From Megamonas hypermegale_A (GTDB taxonomy: Bacteria > Bacillota > Negativicutes > Selenomonadales > Selenomonadaceae): a stretch of 64,000 nucleotides of DNA. Shown here in pieces: positions 50,066 through 59,101 of the stretch. The stretch's first letter is position 1. Every line of letters begins with the position of its first letter. Below the pieces are notes generated by a model that saw only the letters and a program-made list of their open reading frames with translations, did not search any database and was not told the origin of the DNA. Where the stretch lies: assembly GCF_030371585.1 (NCBI RefSeq), contig NZ_JAUDCE010000007.1, one strand, 5' to 3'. Both the position numbers and the translations under genes were made by a program.

Positions 50066-51184
50066 ATGTTCAACATTAGGGAAAACAGAACACTGCGGCG
50101 ACTGGACTGGCCGCTGGCTCTTGCCGTAATCGGCATACTGATTGTAGGGCTGATAACGATTGCCAGTGCAACGCATGTAAATACGCCCAGCGACGACCGC
50201 TACTGGTATCTGCAAAGACAGGGCATGTTTGCTCTGGGCGGCCTCATCTGGGCATTCATGATAGTGAATTTTTTTGATTACCGCGCGCTGCGGCACTGGG
50301 GCGACAAGATTTACATCTTTAACCTGATAATGCTTCTGGCGGTAATGTTCTTCGGCCATTCGGCTCTCGGTGCACAGCGCTGGATTATGATAGGGCCTAT
50401 CAGCATCCAGCCGTCGGAGTTCTCCAAAGTAATCATGATTATAGCACTGGCGGCGCTTTTGGAAAGCCGTGTGGGACATTTGAAAAAATGGCGGGAAATA
50501 ATACCCGTGGCACTGTTTGTGCTCGTGCCGTTCCTGCTCGTTGCCAAACAGCCGGACTTGGGCACAGGCCTTGTATTTCTAGCGATATTTCTCGGCATGA
50601 TATTCGTCGCCGGTATAAGTCTCAAAATTTTAGGCATTGTATTCGGTGCTTTTTTGGCGCTTCTGCCGATAATGTGGCAGTTTCTGCACGATTATCAGAA
50701 AATGCGCATCATGGTGTTTATCGACCCGAATGTGGACCCGCTCGGCTCAGGCTATCATATAATCCAGTCGAAAATCGCCATCGGTTCCGGTATGCTTTTC
50801 GGCAAGGGACTGTTCGGCGGCACGCAAAGCCAACTCAATTTTCTGCCGGAAAATCATACGGACTTTATCTTTGCCGTAGTCGGTGAAGAATTCGGCTTCA
50901 TCGGTGCTGCATTTTTACTGTGCCTGTATCTCATCGTGCTATGGCGCGGTGTAAAAATAGCGCGTGAATGCAAAGACACTTTCGGAATGCTGTTGGCTGT
51001 CGGGATTACGTCCATGCTCGGCTTCCACGTTCTCGTCAATGTGGGCATGACAATGGGCGTTATGCCGGTTACGGGTATTCCGCTTCCGCTCATGAGCTAC
51101 GGCGTAAGCTCACTGCTTACGAATATAACGTGTCTTGGACTGCTGATGAATATTCACATGAAACAACAGACGCTGCATTTTTAG
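50066..51184 (+). CDS. rodA: rod-shape peptidoglycan glycosyltransferase RodA (SEDS family)
   Basis: A 372-aa membrane protein with about 10 helices. SEDS motifs: GAQRWIMIGPISIQPSEFSK, KQPDLGTGLVF (catalytic Asp region), QSKIAIGSGMLFGKGLFGGTQ, LPENHTDFIFAVVGEEFGFIG and PLMSYGVSSLLTN. The loop forms fit RodA rather than FtsW. It polymerizes lipid II in the elongation machinery. No mre genes adjoin. It ends tail to tail with tmcAL, overlapping by 4 bp. Confidence 0.92.
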   Translation: MFNIRENRTLRRLDWPLALAVIGILIVGLITIASATHVNTPSDDRYWYLQRQGMFALGGLIWAFMIVNFFDYRALRHWGDKIYIFNLIMLLAVMFFGHSALGAQRWIMIGPISIQPSEFSKVIMIIALAALLESRVGHLKKWREIIPVALFVLVPFLLVAKQPDLGTGLVFLAIFLGMIFVAGISLKILGIVFGAFLALLPIMWQFLHDYQKMRIMVFIDPNVDPLGSGYHIIQSKIAIGSGMLFGKGLFGGTQSQLNFLPENHTDFIFAVVGEEFGFIGAAFLLCLYLIVLWRGVKIARECKDTFGMLLAVGITSMLGFHVLVNVGMTMGVMPVTGIPLPLMSYGVSSLLTNITCLGLLMNIHMKQQTLHF

Positions 51185-52419
51185 CTCCGCTCGAAAAACG
51201 GCGATGTCGTGAAGTCCTCGCCGCAGCCGCGGACGGGATTAAAACATAGGTTGTACAATTCTGTGGCATACGTATCTATTGATAGCATTTTTTCCCACGC
51301 CGTCAGATTTTCCTGGCGGCGTTTTTTGCTGTCGAGATAAGCGGCCGTTTTTGTTATAATCGGTATGGAGGATTTGCGTTTTAACCGGCGCAGAATTTGC
51401 GTTCCTCTGTCATTAAACGCCAGAACGCGGGTATACAGTGCGCCGCTGTTATCAAACTCATTCAGCTGCTTTTTCGTCAAATCGAGCATAATGTATAAAA
51501 GCATTCGCTGCAATTTCGTCATAGGGTAGCGTTTTGATTTCAGCCCGTTTAACAGCTCCGTTTTGTTTCTCGCTTGAGCGGAAGCTTTTAGCAGTTTATA
51601 CTCCAATCCTTCGTTTATGCCGTAGATTTTTTGTATATCTGTAAACGAGCAAAGACGCAATTTCCAAAGCAGCGGCAAAAACAGATTTTCTTCCAGCGGC
51701 AGCCCGTTTTGTGCGTGAATTTGCTGAAGCAGACGGAAAGTTTTCGGCGGAACAACTTGTTTAAGTTCGTCAAAATTGATATTATCTTTATACAGGCAGT
51801 GTCTGATGGCAGTACCGCTGGCAAAATCACGCTGATAGTTTAAATCGTTGTGCTGAGCTTTAACGCGCTGTATGATATCAATATCGAACGAAGCATGCAG
51901 CTTTTGCACTGCTTTCAGGTATTCAATGCCCAAAATAGTATTGGGTGCTTTTAAAACGTCCTCGCCGATACCGGTGAGTTCTGCTATGCTTCTGCTGACA
52001 GCGGAGGCATATGATATGCCCTGCGCAATGTATTTTTGAAACAGCGGCGCTAACTCCGGCCGTTGAAAACTCCAGGCAATGCGGATGAGCTCATCCTTAT
52101 CGGTATACTCGCTGCCGAAACAGATAGCGTCGACACAATTGAGCTTTTGCAGCAGGTCGACGCCGCCGAAGGCAAAATGCTGGGCACTGCGCACGGCAAA
52201 AACGAAGGGCAGCTCGATGACCAAATCAATACCGCCGGCGACAGCGAGACGGGCTCTTTGCCATTTGTTTAAAATTGCCGCTTCACCGCGCTGGGTGAAA
52301 TTACCGCTCATTACGGCGATAAAATGAGCGTGGGGATTATTTTCGCGATGTTTTTCAATTAAGTATTTATGTCCATTGTGAAAGGGATTGTATTCGCTGA
52401 TAATACCGGTTATCTGCAT
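51181..52419 (-). CDS. tmcAL: tRNA(Met) cytidine acetate ligase (TmcAL, YlbM)
   Basis: A 412-aa nucleotidyltransferase-fold protein. GIISEYNPFHNGHKYLIE is the N-terminal nucleotide site, followed by VMSGNFTQRGEAAI and DLVIELP; GSEYTDKDELIRI is also conserved. In Bacillus it uses acetate and ATP to acetylate the wobble cytidine of elongator tRNA-Met. Length is normal. It is divergent from yceD-rpmF, the usual arrangement in Firmicutes. Confidence 0.92.
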   Translation of the reverse strand: MQITGIISEYNPFHNGHKYLIEKHRENNPHAHFIAVMSGNFTQRGEAAILNKWQRARLAVAGGIDLVIELPFVFAVRSAQHFAFGGVDLLQKLNCVDAICFGSEYTDKDELIRIAWSFQRPELAPLFQKYIAQGISYASAVSRSIAELTGIGEDVLKAPNTILGIEYLKAVQKLHASFDIDIIQRVKAQHNDLNYQRDFASGTAIRHCLYKDNINFDELKQVVPPKTFRLLQQIHAQNGLPLEENLFLPLLWKLRLCSFTDIQKIYGINEGLEYKLLKASAQARNKTELLNGLKSKRYPMTKLQRMLLYIMLDLTKKQLNEFDNSGALYTRVLAFNDRGTQILRRLKRKSSIPIITKTAAYLDSKKRRQENLTAWEKMLSIDTYATELYNLCFNPVRGCGEDFTTSPFFERS

Positions 52420-52547
52420 GTCATTTCTCCTTCGAAATATTTGTTTGAAAAATATTTTAGCATATCGGCAAAATTTTTCCCAAAAAATTACTATGTTTGT
52501 TTGACAAAATATAAGGCTACGGCTATAATGGATTGAGGTTGATTTTA

Positions 52548-53057
52548 ATGATGAAAATAAATGTATCGGAAATAGCTGATAAAATCGGTTATGAAATGGG
52601 TTTCAATTTTGAAACCGACCCCGAAAACATCGGACAGCTTATAGACGACTGTGAGCTAAAAGGTCCCATCATAGTCAAAGGAACCGCTGTGAATACGGGA
52701 ACTTGTTTCCGCCTGGAAGGCAATATCGTCTGCAATCTGATATGCGTATGCGACAGATGTCTGGAACGGTATCAATTTGACGGCGATTACAACTTCGCGG
52801 AGGAATTCACGCGCGATAAGAACCTGGCAGAAACTGAAGACATGAATTGTTTTGACGGCGATATTATCGATATCGGCGATTTAGTGCGCGATATTATAAT
52901 TTCTGCTCAGCCGACGAAGCATTTGTGCAGAGAGGATTGCAAGGGGCTTTGCAGCGTATGCGGTGCTAATTTGAATAAAACCGAATGCGGCTGCAACAGG
53001 GACAGTATCGACCCTCGGCTTGCGGCTTTGCAGGAACTATTAAAGAAAAACAGGTAA
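52548..53057 (+). CDS. YceD-family (DUF177) protein
   Basis: A 169-aa protein of the DUF177 family that is almost always encoded before rpmF and is linked to 23S rRNA accumulation. Cys-rich motifs VCDRCLERY (middle) and CREDCKGLCSVCGANLNKTE near the C-terminus look like metal-binding knuckles. ATG 52548 follows GAGGTTG at a good distance; the TTG at 52533 is too early. It overlaps no gene and is 52 bp before rpmF. Confidence 0.9.
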   Translation: MMKINVSEIADKIGYEMGFNFETDPENIGQLIDDCELKGPIIVKGTAVNTGTCFRLEGNIVCNLICVCDRCLERYQFDGDYNFAEEFTRDKNLAETEDMNCFDGDIIDIGDLVRDIIISAQPTKHLCREDCKGLCSVCGANLNKTECGCNRDSIDPRLAALQELLKKNR

Positions 53058-53109
53058 AAGCAAAACTTGCTTTTTAATTCGTTTATTTTGTTAAGGAGGT
53101 GTGTAGTCA

Positions 53110-53289
53110 ATGGCAGTACCTAAGCGTAAAATGTCCAAAGCTCGTCGTGACAGACGTCGTGCTAACTGGAAATTAGAAGCTCCTGGTTATGTTGCATGCC
53201 CACAGTGTCATGAACCGAAAATGCCTCATCATGTTTGCACTGAATGTGGTTATTATGACGGTAAAGAAGTTATCGCTTCTGAAGAATAA
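53110..53289 (+). CDS. rpmF: 50S ribosomal protein L32
   Basis: A 59-aa protein: MAVPKRKMSKARRDRRRANW, then two Cys pairs (ACPQC and VCTEC) that bind zinc. It is the normal size for the zinc-binding L32 and follows yceD. RBS AAGGAGGTG precedes ATG 53110. A strong terminator follows before fapR. Confidence 0.97.
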   Translation: MAVPKRKMSKARRDRRRANWKLEAPGYVACPQCHEPKMPHHVCTECGYYDGKEVIASEE

Positions 53290-53310
53290 TTTTTTGGAGC
53301 GAATATGTAT

Positions 53311-53373
53311 GCTCTCTTTATAGATAGTTTAAATTCAAGTAACATTATCTATAAAGAGAGCATATTTTATTTT
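53311..53373 (+). terminator. terminator after rpmF
   Basis: A ~19-bp stem (TATGCTCTCTTTATAGATA with its complement) around a ~19-nt loop and a T-rich tail. Confidence 0.88.
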
Positions 53374-53390
53374 GCGCGGAAAATTTTTAC

Positions 53391-53453
53391 TTGCCAAGTC
53401 AAAAAAAAGTTTGTATAATAACCAACTGTAATTGGTTTTATTATCTGGTACTA
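53391..53453 (+). promoter_or_regulatory. promoter and FapR operator of the fatty-acid operon
   Basis: TTGCCA (53391-53396), 16-bp spacer, TATAAT (53413-53418). TTATTATCTGGTACTAA (53437-53453) differs at one position from TTAGTATCTGGTACTAA, the FapR consensus read on this strand. FapR bound there would block transcription until malonyl-CoA rises. Confidence 0.85.
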
Positions 53454-53469
53454 AAAGTTGGTGTGAAGG

Positions 53470-54045
53470 ATGATACGTGAAAAAAAGCGAATTAGACAAA
53501 GTCTATTAATAGATTATATGAAGACGAAGCCTTTTTTTACAGATGAGGACTTAGCAAAACTTTTGAATGTCAGTATACAGACTATCAGGTTGGACCGTTT
53601 AGAACTTGGTATTCCGGAGCTTCGAGAGCGAATTAAGAAATTGGCGGAAGCTACGCAAAAGAAAGTTAAATCTATTAGTAGCAGAGAAGTTTCTGGGGAA
53701 CTTTTGGATTTAGAATTGGGTAAATCAGGTATTTCCCTGCTTAATGTTACAGAAGATATGGTTTTTGAAAAATCCAGAGTGGCTAAAGGCGAATATATGT
53801 TCGCACAGGCAAATTCTCTGGCGTTGGCACTCATTGATGCCCCGATGGCAATAACTGGTGTAGCCAATATTAAATATAAAGCCCCAGTACATGTAGGCGA
53901 TAAATTAGTCGCCAAAGCTGAATTAAAACACAGACGGGGCAATAAATTCTTCGTCTGGGTAAAAATCAAAAATGGTACTAAAGAAGTTTTCCGTGCAAAA
54001 TTTATTTTAGTCTCATTGGAAAGTAATGGAGGGCCGGAAGTATGA
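53470..54045 (+). CDS. fapR: FapR, malonyl-CoA-responsive repressor of lipid synthesis
   Basis: A 191-aa protein: N-terminal helix-turn-helix (about 1-45; FFTDEDLAKLLNVSIQTIRLDR) and a C-terminal hot-dog domain (about 75-191; NSLALALIDAPMAITGVANIKYKAPVHVGD) that binds malonyl-CoA in Bacillus. It heads the operon it should control, and a matching operator lies just upstream. Overlaps plsX by 4 bp (ATGA). Confidence 0.95.
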   Translation: MIREKKRIRQSLLIDYMKTKPFFTDEDLAKLLNVSIQTIRLDRLELGIPELRERIKKLAEATQKKVKSISSREVSGELLDLELGKSGISLLNVTEDMVFEKSRVAKGEYMFAQANSLALALIDAPMAITGVANIKYKAPVHVGDKLVAKAELKHRRGNKFFVWVKIKNGTKEVFRAKFILVSLESNGGPEV

Positions 54046-55085
54046 AAATTGCAGTAGATGCCATGGGCGGCGATTTTGCACCTGAGCAGATAGTCAAAGG
54101 TGCGGTATGGGCCGTTAAACGCTATGATTGTGAAATTGTACTCGTCGGTGATAGAACTCAAATACAGACACAGCTGGATACTTTTTATCCGGAATGGAAA
54201 ACCAGCAGAGACAGTAAAATAACAATTCATCATGCCAGCGACGTAATCGGCATGGGAGAACATCCGGGCGTTGCCGTGCGCCGCAAAAAGGACTCTTCCA
54301 TCGTCGTGGCGACGCGCCTGGTGAAGGAAGGATATTGCGATGCCGTTGTTTCAGCAGGAAATACGGGAGCAGCCGCGGCTTCGGCTCTGTTCATTCTCGG
54401 CCGCATCAAGGGCATAGACAGACCGACGATTGCCACTCCGATACCGACGGCAAAAGGCGGAGCAACGCTGCTACTGGACTCCGGCGCCAACGTGGACTGC
54501 AAACCGAAGCATTTATCACAAAGTGCGCTCATGGGTTCTATATATGCAAAATGTGTATTCGGCAAACAAAATCCCACAGTCGGTCTTTTGAATATCGGTG
54601 AGGAAGCCACCAAGGGAAATGAACAGGCACAGCAGACTTATCCTATTTTGAAGGCGATGAAAACGATTAATTTCAAGGGCAATGCCGAAGGACGCGATAT
54701 TCCTACAGGCAATTTCGATGTAGTAGTCTGCGACGGTTTTGTCGGCAACATCGTTTTGAAATTCGCCGAAGGGCTGGCCAAAACACTCGTCAAAATGGCG
54801 AAAGAAGCTGTGCAAAACGGCGGTCTTATGGCCAAACTCGGTGCATGTCTGTTAATGCCGGCACTGAAAAAACTGGGCAAGGAAATAGATGTTACCGAAT
54901 ATGGCGGTGCGCCTTTACTAGGGGTTAATGGTTGTTGTATAATATCTCATGGTAGCTCCAACGCCAAGTCCATCTGCAATGCGATAAGACAGGCGTGCGA
55001 CTATGTAAAAAATGACGTATTAACTCAAATCAGAGATAATATAGATAAGGAGGAAGTTCTAAGCCATGACACTGAAATTAAATAG
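54042..55085 (+). CDS. plsX: phosphate acyltransferase PlsX
   Basis: A 347-aa enzyme that turns acyl-ACP into acyl-phosphate for phospholipid synthesis. It begins MKIAVDAMGGDFAPEQIV; SAGNTGA, LLDSGANVDC, NIGEEATKGNE and CDGFVGNIVLK are family motifs. Overlaps fapR (4 bp) and fabH (20 bp), so translation is coupled. Confidence 0.96.
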   Translation: MKIAVDAMGGDFAPEQIVKGAVWAVKRYDCEIVLVGDRTQIQTQLDTFYPEWKTSRDSKITIHHASDVIGMGEHPGVAVRRKKDSSIVVATRLVKEGYCDAVVSAGNTGAAAASALFILGRIKGIDRPTIATPIPTAKGGATLLLDSGANVDCKPKHLSQSALMGSIYAKCVFGKQNPTVGLLNIGEEATKGNEQAQQTYPILKAMKTINFKGNAEGRDIPTGNFDVVVCDGFVGNIVLKFAEGLAKTLVKMAKEAVQNGGLMAKLGACLLMPALKKLGKEIDVTEYGGAPLLGVNGCCIISHGSSNAKSICNAIRQACDYVKNDVLTQIRDNIDKEEVLSHDTEIK

Positions 55086-56070
55086 TGCGGGCATTCTGGG
55101 CCTAGGTTCTTATGTTCCAGAGAAAATCCTTACTAATGCAGATATTGAAAAATTGGTAGACACGAATGACGAGTGGATTACGGAACGCACCGGCATTAAA
55201 GAAAGACGCATCTGTGCGCCTGAACAGGCGACATCCGATTTATCCTTGATAGCGGCGCAGAGAGCACTTGAAGATGCCAACGTTTCAGCGGAAGAACTCG
55301 ATATGATTATCGTAGCGACGATTTCCGCCGACAGTAATACACCGTCGACGGCATGTGTTCTGCAAAACAAGCTTGGCGCCGTGAATGCGGCGGCATTTGA
55401 CCTGTCGGCAGCCTGCTCCGGTTTTGTATACGGCTCGGCGATTGCTTCTCAATTCATAGAAACGGGTGTATATAAAAAAGTATTAGTAGTAGGTGCTGAA
55501 ACTTTATCAAAATTTGTTAATTGGAAAGATAGAAATACTTGCATTATCTTTGCGGACGGAGCCGGCGCTGCCGTTTACGGCGTAGTTGACGACGGTTACG
55601 GCGTGCTTTCCTTCGACCTCGGTGCAGACGGTTCCGGTGCGGAAACGATTGAAATACCGGGCGGAGGAAGCAGACATCCGGCGGACCAGGAAACAATCGA
55701 CAATCATATGCACTGTCTGCATATGAACGGCAAGGAAACATTCCGCTTCGCTGTAAAAGCAATGGGTTCCACCGTTATGAAATCCCTGGAAAGAGCAGGA
55801 TTAAGTAAAGAAGATATTGATTACTTCATTCCGCATCAGGCAAACATCCGTATCATTCAATCAGCGGCAAAAAGACTCCATCTGCCGATGGAAAAGGTTT
55901 TTGTCAACATTGAAAAATACGGCAATACATCGGCTGCTTCAATTCCTATTGCTTTAGCGGAAGCTGAACGTGAAGGCAAATTGAAAAAAGGCGAGATAAT
56001 AGCTCTTTCTGGTTTTGGTGCAGGCCTTACATGGGCATCCTGTATTATGAAATGGGCTAAGGAGGGCTAA
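55066..56070 (+). CDS. fabH: 3-oxoacyl-ACP synthase III (FabH)
   Basis: A 334-aa initiating condensing enzyme that joins acyl-CoA with malonyl-ACP. The Cys-His-Asn triad is visible in DLSAACSGFVYG, FIPHQANIRI and GNTSAASI. GLGSYVPEKILTN and TGIKERR are at the N-terminus. It starts 20 bp inside plsX and is followed 3 bp later by fabK. Confidence 0.96.
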   Translation: MTLKLNSAGILGLGSYVPEKILTNADIEKLVDTNDEWITERTGIKERRICAPEQATSDLSLIAAQRALEDANVSAEELDMIIVATISADSNTPSTACVLQNKLGAVNAAAFDLSAACSGFVYGSAIASQFIETGVYKKVLVVGAETLSKFVNWKDRNTCIIFADGAGAAVYGVVDDGYGVLSFDLGADGSGAETIEIPGGGSRHPADQETIDNHMHCLHMNGKETFRFAVKAMGSTVMKSLERAGLSKEDIDYFIPHQANIRIIQSAAKRLHLPMEKVFVNIEKYGNTSAASIPIALAEAEREGKLKKGEIIALSGFGAGLTWASCIMKWAKEG

Positions 56071-56073
56071 AAT

Positions 56074-57021
56074 ATGTTTGAAAACAATCCTATCTGTAAA
56101 TTATTAAATATTAAGTATCCGATATTCCAGGGCGGTATGGCCTGGCTCGGTACGGCTGAGCTTGCTTCCGCCGTATCCAATGCCGGCGGTCTCGGTATTA
56201 TCGGAGCAGGGCATATGCCTCCTGATATTTTAAGAGCCGAAATACAAAAAGTAAAACAGTGGACGGATAAACCGTTCGGCGTTAATATAATGCTTATGTC
56301 TCCGTTTGTAAAAGAAGTCATGCAGGTTGTTGTAGATGAACGCGTACCTGTCATAACTACGGGCGCAGGCAATCCGGGCGAATACATTCCGGCACTCAAA
56401 GAAATCGGCAGCAAGGTAATTCCTGTCGTAGCCTCCGTAGCTCTCGCCAAACGCCTTGTGCGTACCGGCGTAGATGCCGTTATTGCGGAAGGTACGGAAA
56501 GCGGCGGCCATGTAGGTGAAATAACTACAATGGCGCTCGTGCCGCAGGTTGTCGACGCAATTGATATTCCGGTCATTGCAGCCGGCGGTATCGGCGACAG
56601 CCGCGGCATGGCGGCTGCATTTGCACTCGGCGCATGCGGCGTGCAGATGGGCTCGCGCTTTGTCGTTTCCGAAGAATGTATTGCACATGAAAACTACAAA
56701 AAAATGGTAATAAAGGCAAAAGACCGCTCCACCGTCGTAACAGGCCGTTCCACCGGTCATCCGGTGCGTGTAATCGCCAACAAACTGACGCGCAAATTCG
56801 ACGAAATGGAAAAAGCGAATGCGCCGATTGAAGAAATCGAAAAACTCGGTGCAGGCGGATTAAACCTCGCTGCCAGAAAAGGCGATGTGGAAATGGGTTC
56901 CGTCATGATTGGCCAGATTTGCGGCATGTTCAATGAAGTGAAACCGGTCAAACAGATTATCGACGAAATGGTAAACGGTCTTTCGGCTACATTGCAGAAA
57001 GCAGAAAACACTTGTAAATAA
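56074..57021 (+). CDS. fabK: enoyl-ACP reductase II, FMN-dependent (FabK)
   Basis: A 315-aa flavoprotein of the FabK/nitronate monooxygenase fold: YPIFQGGMAWLGTAELASAV, GVNIMLMSP, AEGTESGGHVGE, AAGGIGDSRGMAAAFALGA and QMGSRFVVSEE. Its place between fabH and fabD identifies it as the reductase of the last elongation step. No fabI is seen. RBS AAGGAGG. A second, more distant homologue lies after acpP. Confidence 0.93.
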   Translation: MFENNPICKLLNIKYPIFQGGMAWLGTAELASAVSNAGGLGIIGAGHMPPDILRAEIQKVKQWTDKPFGVNIMLMSPFVKEVMQVVVDERVPVITTGAGNPGEYIPALKEIGSKVIPVVASVALAKRLVRTGVDAVIAEGTESGGHVGEITTMALVPQVVDAIDIPVIAAGGIGDSRGMAAAFALGACGVQMGSRFVVSEECIAHENYKKMVIKAKDRSTVVTGRSTGHPVRVIANKLTRKFDEMEKANAPIEEIEKLGAGGLNLAARKGDVEMGSVMIGQICGMFNEVKPVKQIIDEMVNGLSATLQKAENTCK

Positions 57022-57048
57022 TTTATCTGAATATGGAAGGGTGATTAG

Positions 57049-57993
57049 ATGAGTAAATTAGCATTTTTATTCCCGGGTCAGGGTTCTCAGGTTGTCGGCA
57101 TGGGTAAGGATTTTTACGATAAATACGATATCGCCAAAAAACTCTTCAAAGAAGCGGACGAAGCACTCGGTTATTCCATCATGGACATGTGCTTCAACGG
57201 TCCTGCTGAAGATTTAAAACTCACGGCCAACACGCAGCCGGCTATTTTGACCATGAGCGTTATCTGTAACGAACTTTTAAAAGAAAACGGTATCACTCCG
57301 GAAATCGTCGGCGGACACAGCCTCGGTGAATATTCCGCACTCGTTGCAGCCGGTTCCTTAAAATTTGCCGATGCCGTATATCTCGTGCATAAACGCGGCA
57401 TGTACATGCAGGAAGCAGTACCGGTAGGCGAAGGCGGCATGGCTGCCGTTATCGGTCTCGACCGCGATAAAATTGTTGAAATTTGCGCGCAGGTAACAGC
57501 TTCCACCGCTTTAGTGCAGGCTGTAAACTTCAACTGCCCTGGACAGATTGTTATTGCCGGTACGGCTCAAGGCGTAGAAAAAGCAAGTGAAGAAATGACG
57601 AAAGCCGGCGCGAAAAAATGCGTTATTCTGCCTGTAAGCGCTCCGTTCCACAGCAAACTGATGGAACCGGCCGCTGAAAAACTTGCCGTTGAACTTGACA
57701 AAGTAGTAGTAAGTGATGCTAATATTCCTGTTGTAACAAATGTAACGGCAGAGGCGCTTACAAAAGCCGAAGATATCAAAGTCAGCCTTGTAAAACAGGC
57801 AGCAAGCCCTGTAAAATGGGAAGACTGCGTTGCCACAATGAAGGATTTCGGTGCAGACACTTATGTAGAAGTAGGTCCGGGCAAAGTTTTATGCGGCTTC
57901 AACAAGCGAATTGACCGCAAACTTAAATCTTTGAACGTAGAAAATATCGAAAGTCTTGAAAAAACTCTTGACTATTTCAAGGAGGTTCGATAA
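57049..57993 (+). CDS. fabD: malonyl-CoA:ACP transacylase
   Basis: A 314-aa transferase. LFPGQGSQVVGMG at the N-terminus, nucleophile Ser in GGHSLGEYSAL (about residue 90), His in SAPFHSKLMEPA (about 200) and VEVGPGKVLCGF near the end. It loads malonyl groups on AcpP for the condensing enzymes. Lies 27 bp after fabK and one base before fabG. Confidence 0.96.
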   Translation: MSKLAFLFPGQGSQVVGMGKDFYDKYDIAKKLFKEADEALGYSIMDMCFNGPAEDLKLTANTQPAILTMSVICNELLKENGITPEIVGGHSLGEYSALVAAGSLKFADAVYLVHKRGMYMQEAVPVGEGGMAAVIGLDRDKIVEICAQVTASTALVQAVNFNCPGQIVIAGTAQGVEKASEEMTKAGAKKCVILPVSAPFHSKLMEPAAEKLAVELDKVVVSDANIPVVTNVTAEALTKAEDIKVSLVKQAASPVKWEDCVATMKDFGADTYVEVGPGKVLCGFNKRIDRKLKSLNVENIESLEKTLDYFKEVR

Positions 57994-57994
57994 T

Positions 57995-58738
57995 ATGCTT
58001 TTAGACGGTAAGATTGCGCTCGTAACGGGCGGTTCGCGCGGCATCGGCAGAGCGGTTGCCATAGAGCTTGCCAAAGAAGGTGCTGCCGTTGCTATAAATT
58101 ATGCAGGAAATAAAGCTGCCGCTGAAGAAGTACAAAGTATAATAACTCAGATGGGCGGCAAGGCGATGATTATTCAGGCTGACGTCAGCGATGAAAAATC
58201 CGCCATGCAGATGGTGGAAGAAGTAATCGCGCAGCTGGGCGGTATTGATATCCTGGTAAACAACGCAGGCATTACGCGCGACGGTCTGTTCATCCGCATG
58301 AAGGAAGAAGACTGGAACGCCGTTATCAATACGAACCTTACCGGTATTTTCAACTGCACGAAAGTCGCAGCAAAATACATGATGAAAAAACGTTCCGGCA
58401 GAATAATCAACATGTCTTCCGTATCCGGTATCATGGGCAATGCCGGCCAGACAAACTATGCAGCTGCCAAAGCCGGCGTAATCGGTTTCACCAAATCGCT
58501 GGCGCGTGAAATGGCAAGCCGCGGTATCACCGTAAATGCAGTAGCACCGGGATTTATCGCGACCGACATGACGGCTGCTATGCCGGAAAAAGCACAGGAA
58601 CATGTTTTGACTTCCATACCTCTCGGTAAAATGGGTAAACCGGAGGATATAGCCAATGCAGTTTTATTCCTGGCATCCGATAAGGCTTCATATATTACAG
58701 GCCAGGTTATCCACGTTGATGGCGGCATGGTAATGTAA
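57995..58738 (+). CDS. fabG: 3-oxoacyl-ACP reductase
   Basis: A 247-aa short-chain dehydrogenase: TGGSRGIGRAVA (NADPH loop), NNAGITRDGL, the Ser-Tyr-Lys set in NMSSVSGIMGN and TNYAAAKAG, and VAPGFIATDMT. ATG 57995 has AAGGAGG 8 nt upstream; the longer frame from 57956 lies inside fabD. It reduces the 3-oxoacyl-ACP made by FabH/FabF. Confidence 0.96.
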   Translation: MLLDGKIALVTGGSRGIGRAVAIELAKEGAAVAINYAGNKAAAEEVQSIITQMGGKAMIIQADVSDEKSAMQMVEEVIAQLGGIDILVNNAGITRDGLFIRMKEEDWNAVINTNLTGIFNCTKVAAKYMMKKRSGRIINMSSVSGIMGNAGQTNYAAAKAGVIGFTKSLAREMASRGITVNAVAPGFIATDMTAAMPEKAQEHVLTSIPLGKMGKPEDIANAVLFLASDKASYITGQVIHVDGGMVM

Positions 58739-58783
58739 TATTGCAGTAATAAATGAGGTTATTCTGAGGAGGAGGTGACAAGA

Positions 58784-59014
58784 ATGTCTACTTTTGAAAA
58801 AGTAAGAGATATCGTAGTTGAACAGTTAGGTGTTGAAGCAGATGAAATCAATATTGATTCCACATTCATCGACGATTTAGGTGCAGACTCTCTTGACATT
58901 GTAGAATTAATCATGGCTTTTGAAGAAGAATTCGGTATCGAAATTCCGGACGAAGCTGCTGAAAAAATCAAAACTGTTCAGGATGTTGTAACCTATATAG
59001 ACCAGCACAAATAA
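58784..59014 (+). CDS. acpP: acyl carrier protein
   Basis: A 76-aa acidic helical protein. Ser36 in DLGADSLDIVEL is the phosphopantetheine site. ATG 58784 follows GGAGGTG; the frame from 58775 starts inside the RBS region. It lies in the middle of the operon, followed by a hairpin that may raise the dose of its mRNA. Confidence 0.97.
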   Translation: MSTFEKVRDIVVEQLGVEADEINIDSTFIDDLGADSLDIVELIMAFEEEFGIEIPDEAAEKIKTVQDVVTYIDQHK

Positions 59015-59029
59015 TTTTAGCGTTTATTT

Positions 59030-59066
59030 AGAAAGTCCCGTGGAATTATTTTCACGGGATTTTCTA
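59030..59066 (+). terminator. hairpin/attenuator after acpP
   Basis: AAAGTCCCGTG pairs with CACGGGATTTT around a 10-nt loop, followed by a weak T tract. A partial terminator here would make acpP mRNA more abundant than the genes after it. Confidence 0.55.
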
Positions 59067-59101
59067 AAGATAGTACAAATGAGCGGATTGGAGGAGTTAT
59101 T

